NCBI RefSeq assembly: GCF_025506335.1
Contig: NZ_JANZYO010000005.1
Location: forward strand, 248,001 to 312,000
Direction of reading: 5' to 3'
From: Mumia quercus
GTDB taxonomy: Bacteria; Actinomycetota; Actinomycetes; Propionibacteriales; Nocardioidaceae
Length of the DNA stretch: 64,000 nt
A model generated the notes under the pieces. It ran no database searches and was not told the DNA's origin. It saw nothing but the letters and a program-made list of their open reading frames with translations. Position numbers and translations under genes: made by a program. Of this stretch, positions 45,144 through 54,631 are shown piece after piece; position 1 is the stretch's first letter, and every line of letters starts with the position of its first letter.

Positions 45144-46049
45144 GTGGGTCTGGAACTCTTCGCGCGCGGTGAGCGAGCACAGGACGAGCGTCGGCGGCCG
45201 GTCAGGTCGAAGGCGGTCGGGCTCGGTTTCGCCGTCGCAGCGATCGTGCTGCTGAGTGGTTGTTCGCCCGATTCCCCGAGCGAGTGGGAGCGCCTGGCGC
45301 TTCCGCCGGGTGCGAGCGATCGCGTCGACTACATGTTCGTGCTGTGGGTCGCCGCGTGGATCGCGTGCGCCGTGGTCGTCGTGCTGATCCTGGGACTGAT
45401 GTTCTGGGCGATGGTGCGCTACCGGCGCCGTCCGGGCAACGAGGTCCCCTCTCAGCTGCGCTACCACCTGCCGCTCGAGGTGCTCTACACCGTCGCGCCG
45501 GTCATCGTCGTCGCGATCTTCTTCGCGCAGACGGTGAAGTCGCAGACGGGCATGCTCGAGGAGGTCGAAGACCCCGAGCATCACATCACCGTCGTGGGCA
45601 GCAAGTGGCAGTTCACCTTCAACTACCTCGACGAAGAGGCGACGGGGGGCACGCCGGTCTTCGACTACGGCGACACCGCCGACCCGACCGAGCTCTGGCT
45701 CCCGGTCGACGAGTCCGTCCGCTTCGACCTCGTGTCGCCGGACGTCAACCACTCGTTCTGGATCCCCGAGTTCTACTTCAAGCAGGACATCATCCCCGGT
45801 CGTGAGGGCTCGTTCGACGTGACCCCGACCCGCGAGGGCGTCTTCACCGGCCGCTGCGCCGAGCTCTGCGGCCTGTACCACACGCGCATGATCTTCAAGG
45901 TGAACGTCGTCTCCCGCGAGGAGTACGACGCCCACCTCCAGCAGCTGCAGGCTGCTGGCCAGATCGGTGAGCCGCAGGGTGGCGTCGAGGCCAACCAGAT
46001 CGCGGGCCTCGCCGAGGCGCAGAACGCAGAGAACGGAGAGCACGAGTGA
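45144..46049 (+). CDS. ctaC: cytochrome c oxidase subunit II (lipoprotein)
   Basis: The 301-residue subunit has an N-terminal lipobox (LLSGC), two TM helices (residues about 60-115) and a periplasmic CuA domain with HSFWIPEF and [14 protein letters not shown], which supplies the Cys, His and Met copper ligands. It transfers electrons to subunit I. GTG at 45144 has AAAGG 7 nt upstream. GTG at 45114 would add ten residues. The stop overlaps the ctaD start. Confidence 0.95.
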   Translation: MGLELFARGERAQDERRRPVRSKAVGLGFAVAAIVLLSGCSPDSPSEWERLALPPGASDRVDYMFVLWVAAWIACAVVVVLILGLMFWAMVRYRRRPGNEVPSQLRYHLPLEVLYTVAPVIVVAIFFAQTVKSQTGMLEEVEDPEHHITVVGSKWQFTFNYLDEEATGGTPVFDYGDTADPTELWLPVDESVRFDLVSPDVNHSFWIPEFYFKQDIIPGREGSFDVTPTREGVFTGRCAELCGLYHTRMIFKVNVVSREEYDAHLQQLQAAGQIGEPQGGVEANQIAGLAEAQNAENGEHE

Positions 46050-47794
46050 CCGCCGTTGCCGAACCTCTGAGCGAGACCACGCAGCGTCGGCCTCTGGGCA
46101 AGCGCGTCGTCTCGATGCTCACGACGACCGATCACAAGCAGATCGGGACGATGTACCTGGTCTCGTCGTTCGCGTTCTTCCTGATCGGCGGCATCCTCGC
46201 TCTGCTGATCCGTGCCGAGCTCGCCGCTCCGGGCACGCAGATCGTCGACGAAGAGACGTACAACCAGCTCTTCACGATGCACGGCACGATCATGCTGCTG
46301 ATGTTCGCGACGCCGCTGTTCGTCGGCTTCGCGAACTGGATCATGCCGCTGCAGATCGGCTCGCCCGACGTCGCCTTCCCACGACTGAACATGTTCAGCT
46401 TCTGGCTGTTCGTCTTCGGCAGCTCGCTGGCGGTCGCCGGCTTCTTCGTCCCGGGCGGTGCGGCCAGCTTCGGTTGGTTCGCGTACGTGCCGCTGTCGGA
46501 CGCGGTGAACTCGCCGGGCGTCGGCGGTGACATGTGGGTCCTCGGCCTCTACATGTCGGGCTTGGGGACGATCCTCGGTGCGGTCAACTTCGTGACCACG
46601 ATCTTCACGATGCGCGCCCCCGGCATGACGATGTTCCGGATGCCGATCTTCACCTGGAACGTGCTCGTCACGAGCCTCCTGGTGCTCATCGCCTTCCCGA
46701 TCCTCGCCGCTGCGCTCCTGGCGCTGTACGCCGACCGTCAGCTCGGCACCCACGTCTTCGACGCGGCGACGGGCGGTCCGATCCTCTGGCAGCACCTGTT
46801 CTGGTTCTTCGGGCATCCAGAGGTCTACATCATCGCCCTACCGTTCTTCGGCATCATCAGCGAGATCCTGCCCGTCTTCAGCCGCAAGCCGATCTTCGGC
46901 TACATCGGTCTGGTCGCGGCGACCCTCGCGATCGCGGCCCTCTCGGTCGCGGTGTGGGCCCACCACATGTTCGTCACCGGAGCGGTGGACCTCGCGTTCT
47001 TCTCCTTCATGACGTTCTTGATCGCGGTCCCGACCGGCGTGAAGTTCTTCAACTGGATCGGCACGCTATGGGGCGGGTCCATCAGCTTCGACACGCCGCT
47101 GGTGTTCTCGCTCGGCTTCCTCACGACCTTCCTCCTGGGCGGTCTGACCGGTGTCATCCTGGCCTCGCCGGCCCTGGACTTCCACCTGTCCGACTCGTAC
47201 TTCGTGGTCGCCCACTTCCACTACGTGGTCTTCGGCACGGTCGTGTTCGCGATGTTCGCCGGGTTCTACTACTGGTGGCCGAAGTGGACGGGCCACATGC
47301 TCAACGAGCGCCTCGGCAAGGTCCACTTCTGGCTGCTGTTCGTCGGCTTCCACCTGACGTTCCTCGTCCAGCACTGGCTGGGTGTCGAGGGCATGCCGCG
47401 CCGGTACGCCGACTACTCGCCGTCTGACGGCTTCACGACGCTCAACCAGGTCTCCACGATCGGTGCCGTGCTGCTCGCGATCTCCACGCTGCCGTTCTTC
47501 TACAACGTGTGGATCTCGCGCACCAACCCCAAGGTCGGCGTCGACGACCCGTGGGGCTGGGGCCGCTCGCTCGAGTGGGCGACGTCGAGCCCGCCGCCGC
47601 GCCACAACTTCACCTCGCTGCCGCGGATCCGCTCCGAGAGCCCGGCCTTCGACCTCCACCACCCGGAGCTCTCGATGCTCGAGCACGCGGACAACGACTT
47701 CGACAGCCCGTTCGCCGACGCTCCGGATCTCTCGGGCCACGAAGAGTCGCTCCGCGAGCGCACTGACGACACCCCGGAAGGTGGTACCCGATGA
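46046..47794 (+). CDS. ctaD: cytochrome c oxidase subunit I (aa3 type)
   Basis: The 582-residue subunit has 12 TM helices. Its haem a and haem a3/CuB ligands lie in [15 protein letters not shown] (with the cross-linked His-Tyr pair), HHMFVTG and HFHYVVFG. It is the catalytic subunit of the aa3 terminal oxidase, reducing O2 and pumping protons. Four-bp overlaps at both ends (GTGA with ctaC, ATGA with ctaF) mark one operon. A hydrophilic C-terminal tail of about 60 residues is typical of actinobacteria. Confidence 0.98.
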   Translation: MTAVAEPLSETTQRRPLGKRVVSMLTTTDHKQIGTMYLVSSFAFFLIGGILALLIRAELAAPGTQIVDEETYNQLFTMHGTIMLLMFATPLFVGFANWIMPLQIGSPDVAFPRLNMFSFWLFVFGSSLAVAGFFVPGGAASFGWFAYVPLSDAVNSPGVGGDMWVLGLYMSGLGTILGAVNFVTTIFTMRAPGMTMFRMPIFTWNVLVTSLLVLIAFPILAAALLALYADRQLGTHVFDAATGGPILWQHLFWFFGHPEVYIIALPFFGIISEILPVFSRKPIFGYIGLVAATLAIAALSVAVWAHHMFVTGAVDLAFFSFMTFLIAVPTGVKFFNWIGTLWGGSISFDTPLVFSLGFLTTFLLGGLTGVILASPALDFHLSDSYFVVAHFHYVVFGTVVFAMFAGFYYWWPKWTGHMLNERLGKVHFWLLFVGFHLTFLVQHWLGVEGMPRRYADYSPSDGFTTLNQVSTIGAVLLAISTLPFFYNVWISRTNPKVGVDDPWGWGRSLEWATSSPPPRHNFTSLPRIRSESPAFDLHHPELSMLEHADNDFDSPFADAPDLSGHEESLRERTDDTPEGGTR

Positions 47795-48186
47795 AGGCGG
47801 AAGCCTGGATCATCGCGTCCGTCTCGGTCTTCCTCGTGATCGTGACGCCGATCTACTGGATCGCGTCCGAGGACCCGACCGGCACGACGGCCCTGGTGAT
47901 GGCGGCCCTGCTGGCGCTCCTGCTCACCTTCTTCCTCGGTGTGGTCGCCAAGCAGATCCCGGCGCGTCTGGAGGACCGCGACGACGCCGAGATCGCCGAG
48001 GGCGCCGGCGAGTACGGCTTCTACCCTCCCTGGAGCTGGTGGCCGCTGTGGTCCGCCCTGGCCATCCTCGTGATGCTGATCGGCGCCATCTTCGGCTGGT
48101 GGCTCTTCGCGATCGCGAGCGTGTTCGGCGTGATCGCGCTCTGCGGCTGGGTCTTCGAGTACTACCGCGGGCTCTACGCCCACTGA
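47791..48186 (+). CDS. ctaF: cytochrome c oxidase subunit IV, actinobacterial type
   Basis: The 131-residue protein has four TM helices in two pairs (about residues 5-50 and 80-125) separated by a short charged loop ([11 protein letters not shown]). It matches the CtaF subunit unique to actinobacterial aa3 oxidase. ATGA overlap with ctaD. Confidence 0.95.
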   Translation: MKAEAWIIASVSVFLVIVTPIYWIASEDPTGTTALVMAALLALLLTFFLGVVAKQIPARLEDRDDAEIAEGAGEYGFYPPWSWWPLWSALAILVMLIGAIFGWWLFAIASVFGVIALCGWVFEYYRGLYAH

Positions 48187-48271
48187 TCCTCGCCTCACGG
48201 CGTCGTACGGCCTCCTCGGGTAGCGGTTGCTACCCTGGGGAGGCCGTACGTACGTATGTTCGAGGGGGATC

Positions 48272-49513
48272 ATGAAGGTTCACGCTCGCAGGTCCGTCAT
48301 GCCATCAGGACGCCGAGGGATCGGCGTCCTCCTCGTGGCGGTCCTCGTGGCCGGCTGCAGCTCGGCCGGAGGCGACGACGCTGACAGCGACCGCGCAGGC
48401 GCCGCGGCGACCGCATCTTCGTCGCCTACCCCGGAGACCGAGCTGACCTTCAACGTCGAGGACGGAGCGCGCAACGTTCCTGTCGACACGGAAGTCACCG
48501 TCGGGGCGGCCCGCGGGACGATCACCGCGGTCAGCGCCCACTACGGTGGCCGGGCGACCCGTAAGACGTCCCTCAAGGGCGATCTGACGCCCGACGGCAC
48601 GTCCTGGGCGGCGTCGTCCCTCCTCGAGCCGGGCAAGCGCTACACCCTCGCTGTGACGACGCAGGACGAGGACGGCCGCTCGGCGACCGAGTCGCGGCAG
48701 TTCCGTACGCAGGACTTGTCGCTCGACCAGCAGGCGTACGCGTCGGTGTCGCCGCGCGACGGTGAGACCGTCGGGGTCGCGATGCCCGTCATCGTGCGCT
48801 TCGACATCCCGGTGAAGCGCCGGGCCGAGGTCGAGAAGCGGCTCGTCGTCACCTCCACCCCCAAGGTCGACGGCACGTGGAGCTGGGTGAGCGACTCCGA
48901 GGTCCACTACCGGCCACGCACGTACTGGCCCGCCGGCACCAAGGTGAAGGTGCATGCCGGCATCAACGGCGTCCGTACGGCCAAGGGCGTCTGGGGCCAG
49001 GAGGACCGGGACACGTCGTTCCAGGTCACCAAGCGTGCGGTCACGACTGTCGTCGACGTCGCGCGCCACAAGGCGACCGTGAAGATCAACGGCAAGGTTG
49101 CGCGCGTCCTCCCCGCGACGACCGGCAAGCCGGGGTTCCAGACCCGCAACGGCACCAAGGTCATCATGGAGAAGTACCCGTCGAAGCGGATGGACGCCGC
49201 CACGACCGGCATCTCCGAGGGCGACTCGGAGTACTACAACATCGAGAACGTCCGGTACGCCATGCGCGTCACCAACTCGGGGGAGTTCATCCACGCTGCT
49301 CCCTGGTCGACCGGCTCGCAGGGGAGTGCCAACGTCAGCCACGGCTGCACCGGGCTCAGCACGAGCAACGCGGCATGGCTCTACGGGATCTCCCACATCG
49401 GTGATCCCGTGAAGTTCGTCAACTCCGACCGCAAGGTCCTGGAGCCCCAGAACGGCTGGACCGACTGGAACATCTCGTACGCCCAGTTCGCCAAGGGCTC
49501 CGCCCTCTCCTGA
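48272..49513 (+). CDS. L,D-transpeptidase lipoprotein with Ig-like domains
   Basis: The 413-residue exported enzyme has a lipobox (LVAGCSS near residue 28), an Ala/Ser/Thr-rich spacer and two Ig-like domains. The YkuD domain carries the His and the catalytic Cys in SHGCTGLS. The usual SHGChN pattern has Thr-Gly here after the Cys. It should form 3-3 cross-links in peptidoglycan, like mycobacterial LdtMt2-type proteins. GAGGGGG lies close to the ATG. It follows ctaF by 85 nt. Confidence 0.92.
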   Translation: MKVHARRSVMPSGRRGIGVLLVAVLVAGCSSAGGDDADSDRAGAAATASSSPTPETELTFNVEDGARNVPVDTEVTVGAARGTITAVSAHYGGRATRKTSLKGDLTPDGTSWAASSLLEPGKRYTLAVTTQDEDGRSATESRQFRTQDLSLDQQAYASVSPRDGETVGVAMPVIVRFDIPVKRRAEVEKRLVVTSTPKVDGTWSWVSDSEVHYRPRTYWPAGTKVKVHAGINGVRTAKGVWGQEDRDTSFQVTKRAVTTVVDVARHKATVKINGKVARVLPATTGKPGFQTRNGTKVIMEKYPSKRMDAATTGISEGDSEYYNIENVRYAMRVTNSGEFIHAAPWSTGSQGSANVSHGCTGLSTSNAAWLYGISHIGDPVKFVNSDRKVLEPQNGWTDWNISYAQFAKGSALS

Positions 49514-49515
49514 CC

Positions 49516-49655
49516 GCGAGAGACCCCCGCACCACCGGCGAGAGACCCCCGTACCGGCGGCGAGAGAGCTCCGTACCGGCGGCGAGAGACCTCCGTACGG
49601 AGGTCTCTCGCGAGACATAGAGAGGTCTCTCGCGAGGGGTGCGGGGGTCTCTCGC
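49516..49655. repeat. mirrored array of 22-bp repeats
   Basis: Four direct units starting at 49516, 49538, 49560 and 49582, each beginning GCGAGAGA, are followed by three units in inverted orientation, whose GGTCTCTCGC starts at 49602, 49624 and 49646. All have a 22-bp period. The centre (49582-49611) is a perfect 30-bp palindrome. It sits between two convergent genes. Confidence 0.95.
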
Positions 49656-49667
49656 GAGGGGAAAGGG

Positions 49668-49704
49668 GAAGGCCCCGCCCCCCGAGTGGGGGAGCGGGGC
49701 CTTC
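49668..49704. terminator. bidirectional terminator between ldt and qcrB
   Basis: A perfect 11-bp stem (49668-49678 / 49694-49704, GAAGGCCCCGC and its complement) is extended by a C-run facing a G-run. It ends 12 bases from the qcrB stop. Confidence 0.75.
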
Positions 49705-49716
49705 GCCTGAGCGAGC

Positions 49717-51429
49717 TCAGTGGTGCTTCGGAACACCCGTCTCGCTGACGCCGGAGAAATCGTCCGGGAAGTCGTGCGGCGGGTAGACCTCGTCGTGGAA
49801 GTGGTGCTCGGACTCCACGACCTCCTCACGCGTCGGCTTGTCGACGTCGTGGGCGTAGAAGAACCGCTTGGCCCACGCTCGCAGACGCGCCTTGCGGCCC
49901 TCCGGGTTGCGGACACCGTCCTCGTCCTCGGCCTCCGGAGCGGTGAGTTCCGGCACGCGCGGCCGCGCAGTGAGCGTGTAGGCCACGTCCGTCGGCAGGG
50001 GAGCGTGCGCCTCGGCGTACGACCCCTCGGGGGAGCGGACGATGATGCCCGTCTCGTACCCGTGAAGCACGGCGTCGTTGTCCTTGCGCTGCAGGCTGAT
50101 GCAGATCCGGCGCGTGATGATGAACGCGATGACCGGTCCGACGAAGACGCCGATCCGCGCCAGCCAGGTGATGGTGAAGATGTCCAGGTTGAACTTCAGC
50201 GCGATGATGTCGTTGCCGCCGGCGATCCAGCAGATGCCGTAGAACGTCATCCCGGCGACGCCGAACGCCGTACGGGTCGGGGCGTTGCGCGGGCGCTGGA
50301 GCAGGTGGTGCTCCTTCTTGTCGCCGGTGACCCAGGACTCGAAGAACGGCCAGATCGCCAGCACCGTGAAGAGCAGACCCATGAGGAGCACAGCCGGGAT
50401 GAAGACGTTCAGCGAGAAGGTCTCCGGACCGATCGTGAACTCCCAGTTGGGCATGATGCGGACCGCGCCCTCGACCCAGCCCATGTACCAGTCCGGCTGC
50501 GAGCCGGCGGTGACCTCGGACGGGTTGTACGGGCCGTAGGTCCAGATCGGGTTGATCTGGATGACCGCTGCCATCAGTGCCGTGAAGCCGAAGACGACGA
50601 AGAAGAAGCCGCCGGCCTTGGCCGCGTACACGGGGAGCATCGGGTAGCCGACGACGTTCTTCTCGGTACGACCGGGGCCAGGCCACTGCGTGTGCTTGTG
50701 GTAGACGAGCAGCAGCATGTGGGCAGCGATCAGGCCGAGCAGGATGCCTGGCAGCAAGAAGATGTGCGCCATGTAGAGACGCGCGATGATCAGCTCACCC
50801 GGGAACTCGCCACCGAAGACGAAGAACTCGAGGTAGCTGCCGACGATCGGGATCGAGCGGATCAGCCCGTCGACGAAGCGCAGGCCCGTGCCCGAGAGAA
50901 GGTCGTCGGGGAGCGAGTAGCCGGCGAAGCCCTCGATCAGGCCGACGGCGAAGAGGCCGATGCCGATCAGCCAGTTGATCTCGCGCGGCTTGCGGTACGC
51001 GCCCGTGAAGAACACGCGCAGCATGTGGGCCATCAGCGCCGCCATGAAGAGCGCTGCGGCCCAGTGGTGGATCTGACGGACCAGCAGACCGCCGCGGATG
51101 TCGAAGGAGATGTTGAGCGTCGAGGCGTACGCCTGTGACATCTCGAGCCCCCTCAACGGCTCGTACGAGCCGTTGTAGGGCACCTCGGCCATGCTCGGCT
51201 GGAACCAGAACGTCAGGAACGTCCCGGTCAGCAGGAGCACGACGAAGCTCCAGAGCGCGATCTCACCGAGCAGGAACGACCAGTGGTCGGGGAAGACCTT
51301 GCGGATGTTCTTGCGGACGACACCGGCCAGGCCGAGACGGTCGTCCAACCACTCGACAGGACCGGCGGACTTCTTGCCGAAGTTCGTGTCCTTGAGCGGC
51401 GTTGCCGTGGGGCTTGCTGTCTCAGTCAC
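49717..51429 (-). CDS. qcrB: cytochrome bc1 complex cytochrome b subunit
   Basis: The 570-residue protein has eight or nine TM helices. Haem bL/bH His pairs lie in RQIHHWAAALFMAALMAHMLR (location only) and ARLYMAHIFLLPG with AAHMLLLVYHKH. The Qo-site PDW (PDWYMGW) is present. The long C-terminal extension is typical of actinobacterial QcrB. It oxidises menaquinol and is the target site of drugs like Q203 in mycobacteria. The GTG start overlaps the end of qcrA by 8 bp. Confidence 0.97.
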   Translation of the reverse strand: MTETASPTATPLKDTNFGKKSAGPVEWLDDRLGLAGVVRKNIRKVFPDHWSFLLGEIALWSFVVLLLTGTFLTFWFQPSMAEVPYNGSYEPLRGLEMSQAYASTLNISFDIRGGLLVRQIHHWAAALFMAALMAHMLRVFFTGAYRKPREINWLIGIGLFAVGLIEGFAGYSLPDDLLSGTGLRFVDGLIRSIPIVGSYLEFFVFGGEFPGELIIARLYMAHIFLLPGILLGLIAAHMLLLVYHKHTQWPGPGRTEKNVVGYPMLPVYAAKAGGFFFVVFGFTALMAAVIQINPIWTYGPYNPSEVTAGSQPDWYMGWVEGAVRIMPNWEFTIGPETFSLNVFIPAVLLMGLLFTVLAIWPFFESWVTGDKKEHHLLQRPRNAPTRTAFGVAGMTFYGICWIAGGNDIIALKFNLDIFTITWLARIGVFVGPVIAFIITRRICISLQRKDNDAVLHGYETGIIVRSPEGSYAEAHAPLPTDVAYTLTARPRVPELTAPEAEDEDGVRNPEGRKARLRAWAKRFFYAHDVDKPTREEVVESEHHFHDEVYPPHDFPDDFSGVSETGVPKHH

Positions 51430-52519
51430 GGTGCTGGTTCACCTCAGGGAAGCTCGGGCCGACCGGCTCGTGGAAGTCGCTGGTGGCGATGAGGTAGCCC
51501 TCCGCATCCACCGCGAGCGGGAGCTGCGGGAGAGGGCGCTTGCCGGGGCCGAAGATGACCTTGCCGCCGTCGGCGAGGTCGTACGTGGTCTGGTGGCACG
51601 GGCAGAGCAGGTGGTGCGTCTGCTGCTCCCAGAGGCTGATCGGGCAGCCGACGTGCGTGCAGATCTTGGAGTAGACCATGATGCCGTCCACGTCCCAGTT
51701 GGCCTGTCCCTTGCGAGGCTTGATGTCCTCGGGACGGATCCGGACCGCGATGACGGACGCCTTCGCCTTGGCCTGGAGGAGCTTCGTGCCGTGGAACAGC
51801 GCGTGGCCGTGGCTGTCGGTCTCGAAGAACACGGCCGGCTGGGCGTTGACCAGCTGGCCGACCTCGATGTCACCCGGACGCAGCGGGATGCCCGAGACGT
51901 CGTTGACGACGCGCATCCCCTTGCGCCAGACGGTGTGGAACAGCTTGTTGCCCGGAAGCGGGCCGAGGTCGCGGAGCATCACGATCGCAGGGAGGCCCAG
52001 GATCGCGACGGCACCGATGAGGGAGCGCCGGATGAGCGGACGACGGCCGAAGCCGGAGTCCGAGACACCCTCGTCCAGGACCTCGAGGGCAGCCTCGCGG
52101 TCGTCGTCGGACGAGCGCGCCGGGTGACGCATCTCGATGACCTCGTGGTCGTTCATCAGCTTCTTGGCCCACTGGATGGCGCCGATGCCGATGAGGAACA
52201 GCGCGCCGCCGAGGGTCAGGCCGAGGGCGAGGTTCAGGGAGAACCAGCCGAAGATCTCGGCGTCCTTCGGGATGGCGAAGTACGCGACGCAGAAGCCGAT
52301 CGTCAGGATGATCGCGGCCGTGAACATGCCGGCGACCTGGCGCTCGGCACGCTTCTCGAGCTTGGGATCGACGTCGGTCGGACGCGGAAGGTGCTCAGGC
52401 AGCCCCGGGTTCTCGATCGGCTCGGCAGGCTCGATGTCGTTGCGCGCCGGCGTGGCGAGCTCGTCGCTCGTCGGCTTGGCGACGCCGTCCGTCGGCTGCT
52501 CGTGGGATTCGGAGCTCAT
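51422..52519 (-). CDS. qcrA: Rieske iron-sulfur subunit of cytochrome bc1
   Basis: The 365-residue protein has three TM helices (two at about 65-115, one at about 160-180) and a C-terminal Rieske domain with the 2Fe-2S ligands in CTHVGC and CPCHQTTYD. The three-helix form is the actinobacterial type. It overlaps qcrC by ATGA and qcrB by 8 bp, so the order of translation is qcrC-qcrA-qcrB. Confidence 0.97.
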   Translation of the reverse strand: MSSESHEQPTDGVAKPTSDELATPARNDIEPAEPIENPGLPEHLPRPTDVDPKLEKRAERQVAGMFTAAIILTIGFCVAYFAIPKDAEIFGWFSLNLALGLTLGGALFLIGIGAIQWAKKLMNDHEVIEMRHPARSSDDDREAALEVLDEGVSDSGFGRRPLIRRSLIGAVAILGLPAIVMLRDLGPLPGNKLFHTVWRKGMRVVNDVSGIPLRPGDIEVGQLVNAQPAVFFETDSHGHALFHGTKLLQAKAKASVIAVRIRPEDIKPRKGQANWDVDGIMVYSKICTHVGCPISLWEQQTHHLLCPCHQTTYDLADGGKVIFGPGKRPLPQLPLAVDAEGYLIATSDFHEPVGPSFPEVNQHRD

Positions 52520-53346
52520 GACCTCTTCTTCTTCACCCGGGCGCCGTGCGCTGCCAGCCAGACGGCGACAGCGACGAGACCGCCGATTCCGATGATCCAG
52601 GCAAACATGCCGTCGACGACAGGACCGAGGCCGCCGCCGCCGAAGCCGCCCTGCGGCTGCGCCTGCACGTTCTTGATGTAGGCGATGATGGCGCGCTTGT
52701 CCTCAGGAGTGATGACGTCGTCGTTGAAGACGGGCATCTGCTGAGGACCGGTCTGCATGGCCTCGTAGATGTGCTTGCCGCTGACGTCGCGCAGCGTGGG
52801 GGCGTAGCGGCCGCTGGGGAGAGCGCCGCCGGCGCCGACCGAGTTGTGGCATGCGGTGCAGTTCGTGCGGAAGAACTCCCCGCCGCGCGTCAGCTCCTCC
52901 TGGGAGACGTCCGACACGTCGGTGTACTCCTCGTCGGGGACGGCCGGGCCGGGGCCGAGGGACGCGACGTACGCGGCGAGCGCCTCGGTCTCCTCCTCGT
53001 CGTACACGGGGTCCTTGCGGGGAGCCTGCGGGGCGGTCTGCGCCATCGGCATACGCCCGGTGCCGACCTGGAAGTCGACGGCGGCCGCGCCGACACCGAT
53101 CAGCGACGGGCCGTAGTTGCCGTCGCTGCGGGTCATGATGCCCTCGGCGTTCAGGCCGTGGCAGCTGGCGCACCCGACGAGGAAGAGCTCGCGGCCCTGC
53201 TCGATCTTGGCCGTGTCACCTGCGGTGTCGGCCTGGGCCTTGCCGGGGGCGAAGGCGTAGTACAGCGCGCCCGCGAGGAGCAGGCCGAAGAGCAGCACCG
53301 CGTAGCCCGCGAGCGGGTGCCTTCGGTGGGTGGACAAGAACCGCAC
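52516..53346 (-). CDS. qcrC: dihaem cytochrome c subunit of cytochrome bc1
   Basis: The 276-residue protein has an N-terminal TM helix (anchor), two c-type haem motifs (CASCH about residue 58 and CTACH about residue 160) and a C-terminal TM helix. The two haems replace a soluble cytochrome c and connect bc1 directly to the aa3 oxidase. The GTG start at 53346 has GAGG upstream. Confidence 0.96.
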   Translation of the reverse strand: MRFLSTHRRHPLAGYAVLLFGLLLAGALYYAFAPGKAQADTAGDTAKIEQGRELFLVGCASCHGLNAEGIMTRSDGNYGPSLIGVGAAAVDFQVGTGRMPMAQTAPQAPRKDPVYDEEETEALAAYVASLGPGPAVPDEEYTDVSDVSQEELTRGGEFFRTNCTACHNSVGAGGALPSGRYAPTLRDVSGKHIYEAMQTGPQQMPVFNDDVITPEDKRAIIAYIKNVQAQPQGGFGGGGLGPVVDGMFAWIIGIGGLVAVAVWLAAHGARVKKKRS

Positions 53347-53373
53347 GGAGTGAACCTCGTTCCCCTTGCCAGC

Positions 53374-53393
53374 GACGTCCCCGAAGGGACGTC
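53374..53393. other. hairpin in the ctaE-qcrC gap
   Basis: A perfect 8-bp stem (GACGTCCC / GGGACGTC) with the tetraloop CGAA lies 28 bp before the qcrC start. It may be a processing or attenuation site that adjusts qcr to ctaE expression. Confidence 0.5.
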
Positions 53394-53475
53394 ATCTTTC
53401 GATTAAAGCCTTGTTTACGTTCTTCTGTTGAAGGTTCGCCGCTGGAGCCGCCGAGGACGGGCAGCGGCGAGCCCG

Positions 53476-54123
53476 TTACTGCAGGGCGTAGATCGTCAGG
53501 AAGAGCCCGACCCACACGATGTCGACGAAGTGCCAGTAGTACGAGACGACGATCGCCGAGATGGCCTGCTCGTGCGTGAAGCGCCTCGCCATGAACGTGC
53601 GGCCGATGACCAGCAGGAAGGCGATCAGGCCGCCGATGACGTGGATGCCGTGGAAGCCCGTCGCGAGGTAGAACGTGGACCCGTACCCGGACGAGGAGAG
53701 CGTGATGCCGTGGTGCACGAGCTCGACGTACTCCAGCGCCTGACCGGCGACGAAGACCGCGCCCATGATGTAGGTCAGGGCGAACCACTCGCGGAGGCCC
53801 CACTCACGGAACTGCCAGATCTTGCCGGTGCGCCCGACCTTGCCGCGCTCGGCGGCGAAGACGCCCCACTGGCAGGCGACCGACGAGAGCACGAGGATCG
53901 TGGTGTTCGCGGTGGCGAACGGGATGTTCAGCTTGGCGGTCTCGAGCGCCCAGAGCTCGGGGCTGACCGCGCGGATCGTGAAGTACGCGGCGAAGAGCGC
54001 CGCGAAGAACATCAGCTCGCTGGAAAGCCAGACCACAGTTCCGACCGTGACCTGCGACGGTCGGTTGGGCTGCCCGTGCAGGCGGGATGCTGGGATCACA
54101 GATGTCGTCGCCACGGGTGTCAT
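53476..54123 (-). CDS. ctaE: cytochrome c oxidase subunit III
   Basis: The 215-residue membrane protein has five TM helices. Family marks are [29 protein letters not shown] and [15 protein letters not shown]. It starts the ctaE-qcrC-qcrA-qcrB operon, the usual actinobacterial order. The ATG at 54123 has GGGGG 6 nt upstream. The longer frame to 54150 is not needed. Confidence 0.96.
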   Translation of the reverse strand: MTPVATTSVIPASRLHGQPNRPSQVTVGTVVWLSSELMFFAALFAAYFTIRAVSPELWALETAKLNIPFATANTTILVLSSVACQWGVFAAERGKVGRTGKIWQFREWGLREWFALTYIMGAVFVAGQALEYVELVHHGITLSSSGYGSTFYLATGFHGIHVIGGLIAFLLVIGRTFMARRFTHEQAISAIVVSYYWHFVDIVWVGLFLTIYALQ

Positions 54124-54196
54124 TATTAACCCCCGGGGTAGGCGAGGCATCCCCGACCCCTGCCTGAAGTGCCTCGGGACTCGCTACCATCGCGCT

Positions 54197-54631
54197 GTGA
54201 GCGATCCCAGCACCGAAGTCGCGTCCGAACGCCAGACCTCCCTCCGCGTCCTCGTCTACTCCGACGACTCCGGCACGCGGGCCGAGGTGGTGAGCGCCCT
54301 GGGGCGCAGGATCCACCCGGACCTCCCGCCGGTCGAGTACGTCGAGTGCGCCACCCTGCCGGTCGTCCTGCAGCAGATGGACGCCGGCCGCATCGACCTG
54401 GCGATCCTGGACGGCGAGGCTACTCCTGCCGGTGGCATGGGGGTAGCCCGTCAGCTGAAGGACGAGATCTACCGCTGCCCGCCGCTGCTGGTGCTGACCG
54501 GCCGCGAGCAGGACGCCTGGCTCGCGACGTGGTCGCGCGCCGACGGCGTCTCGCACCACCCGGTCGACCCGCTGCGTCTCGCCGACGCCGTCCTCGCCCT
54601 CCTGGCGCCCGCCTCGGCGGCGTCGGCATGA
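54197..54631 (+). CDS. receiver-like (pseudo-response-regulator) protein coupled to trpD
   Basis: The 144-residue protein has a receiver fold: YSDD near residue 23 in place of the acidic pair, LAILDGEA with the candidate phospho-Asp, and LLVLTGR. The position of the invariant Lys is HHP rather than KP, so classical phospho-switching is doubtful. No DNA-binding domain is fused. The GTG follows TACCAT (54185-54190) by 6 nt (leaderless), and its stop overlaps trpD (ATGA). A regulatory role for TrpD or the divergent respiratory operon is possible but unproven. Confidence 0.75.
   Translation: MSDPSTEVASERQTSLRVLVYSDDSGTRAEVVSALGRRIHPDLPPVEYVECATLPVVLQQMDAGRIDLAILDGEATPAGGMGVARQLKDEIYRCPPLLVLTGREQDAWLATWSRADGVSHHPVDPLRLADAVLALLAPASAASA

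Noticed and set aside
49516-49655. CRISPR array
   Set aside because: The 22-bp units are contiguous, without unique spacers, and switch orientation half way. No cas genes are near.
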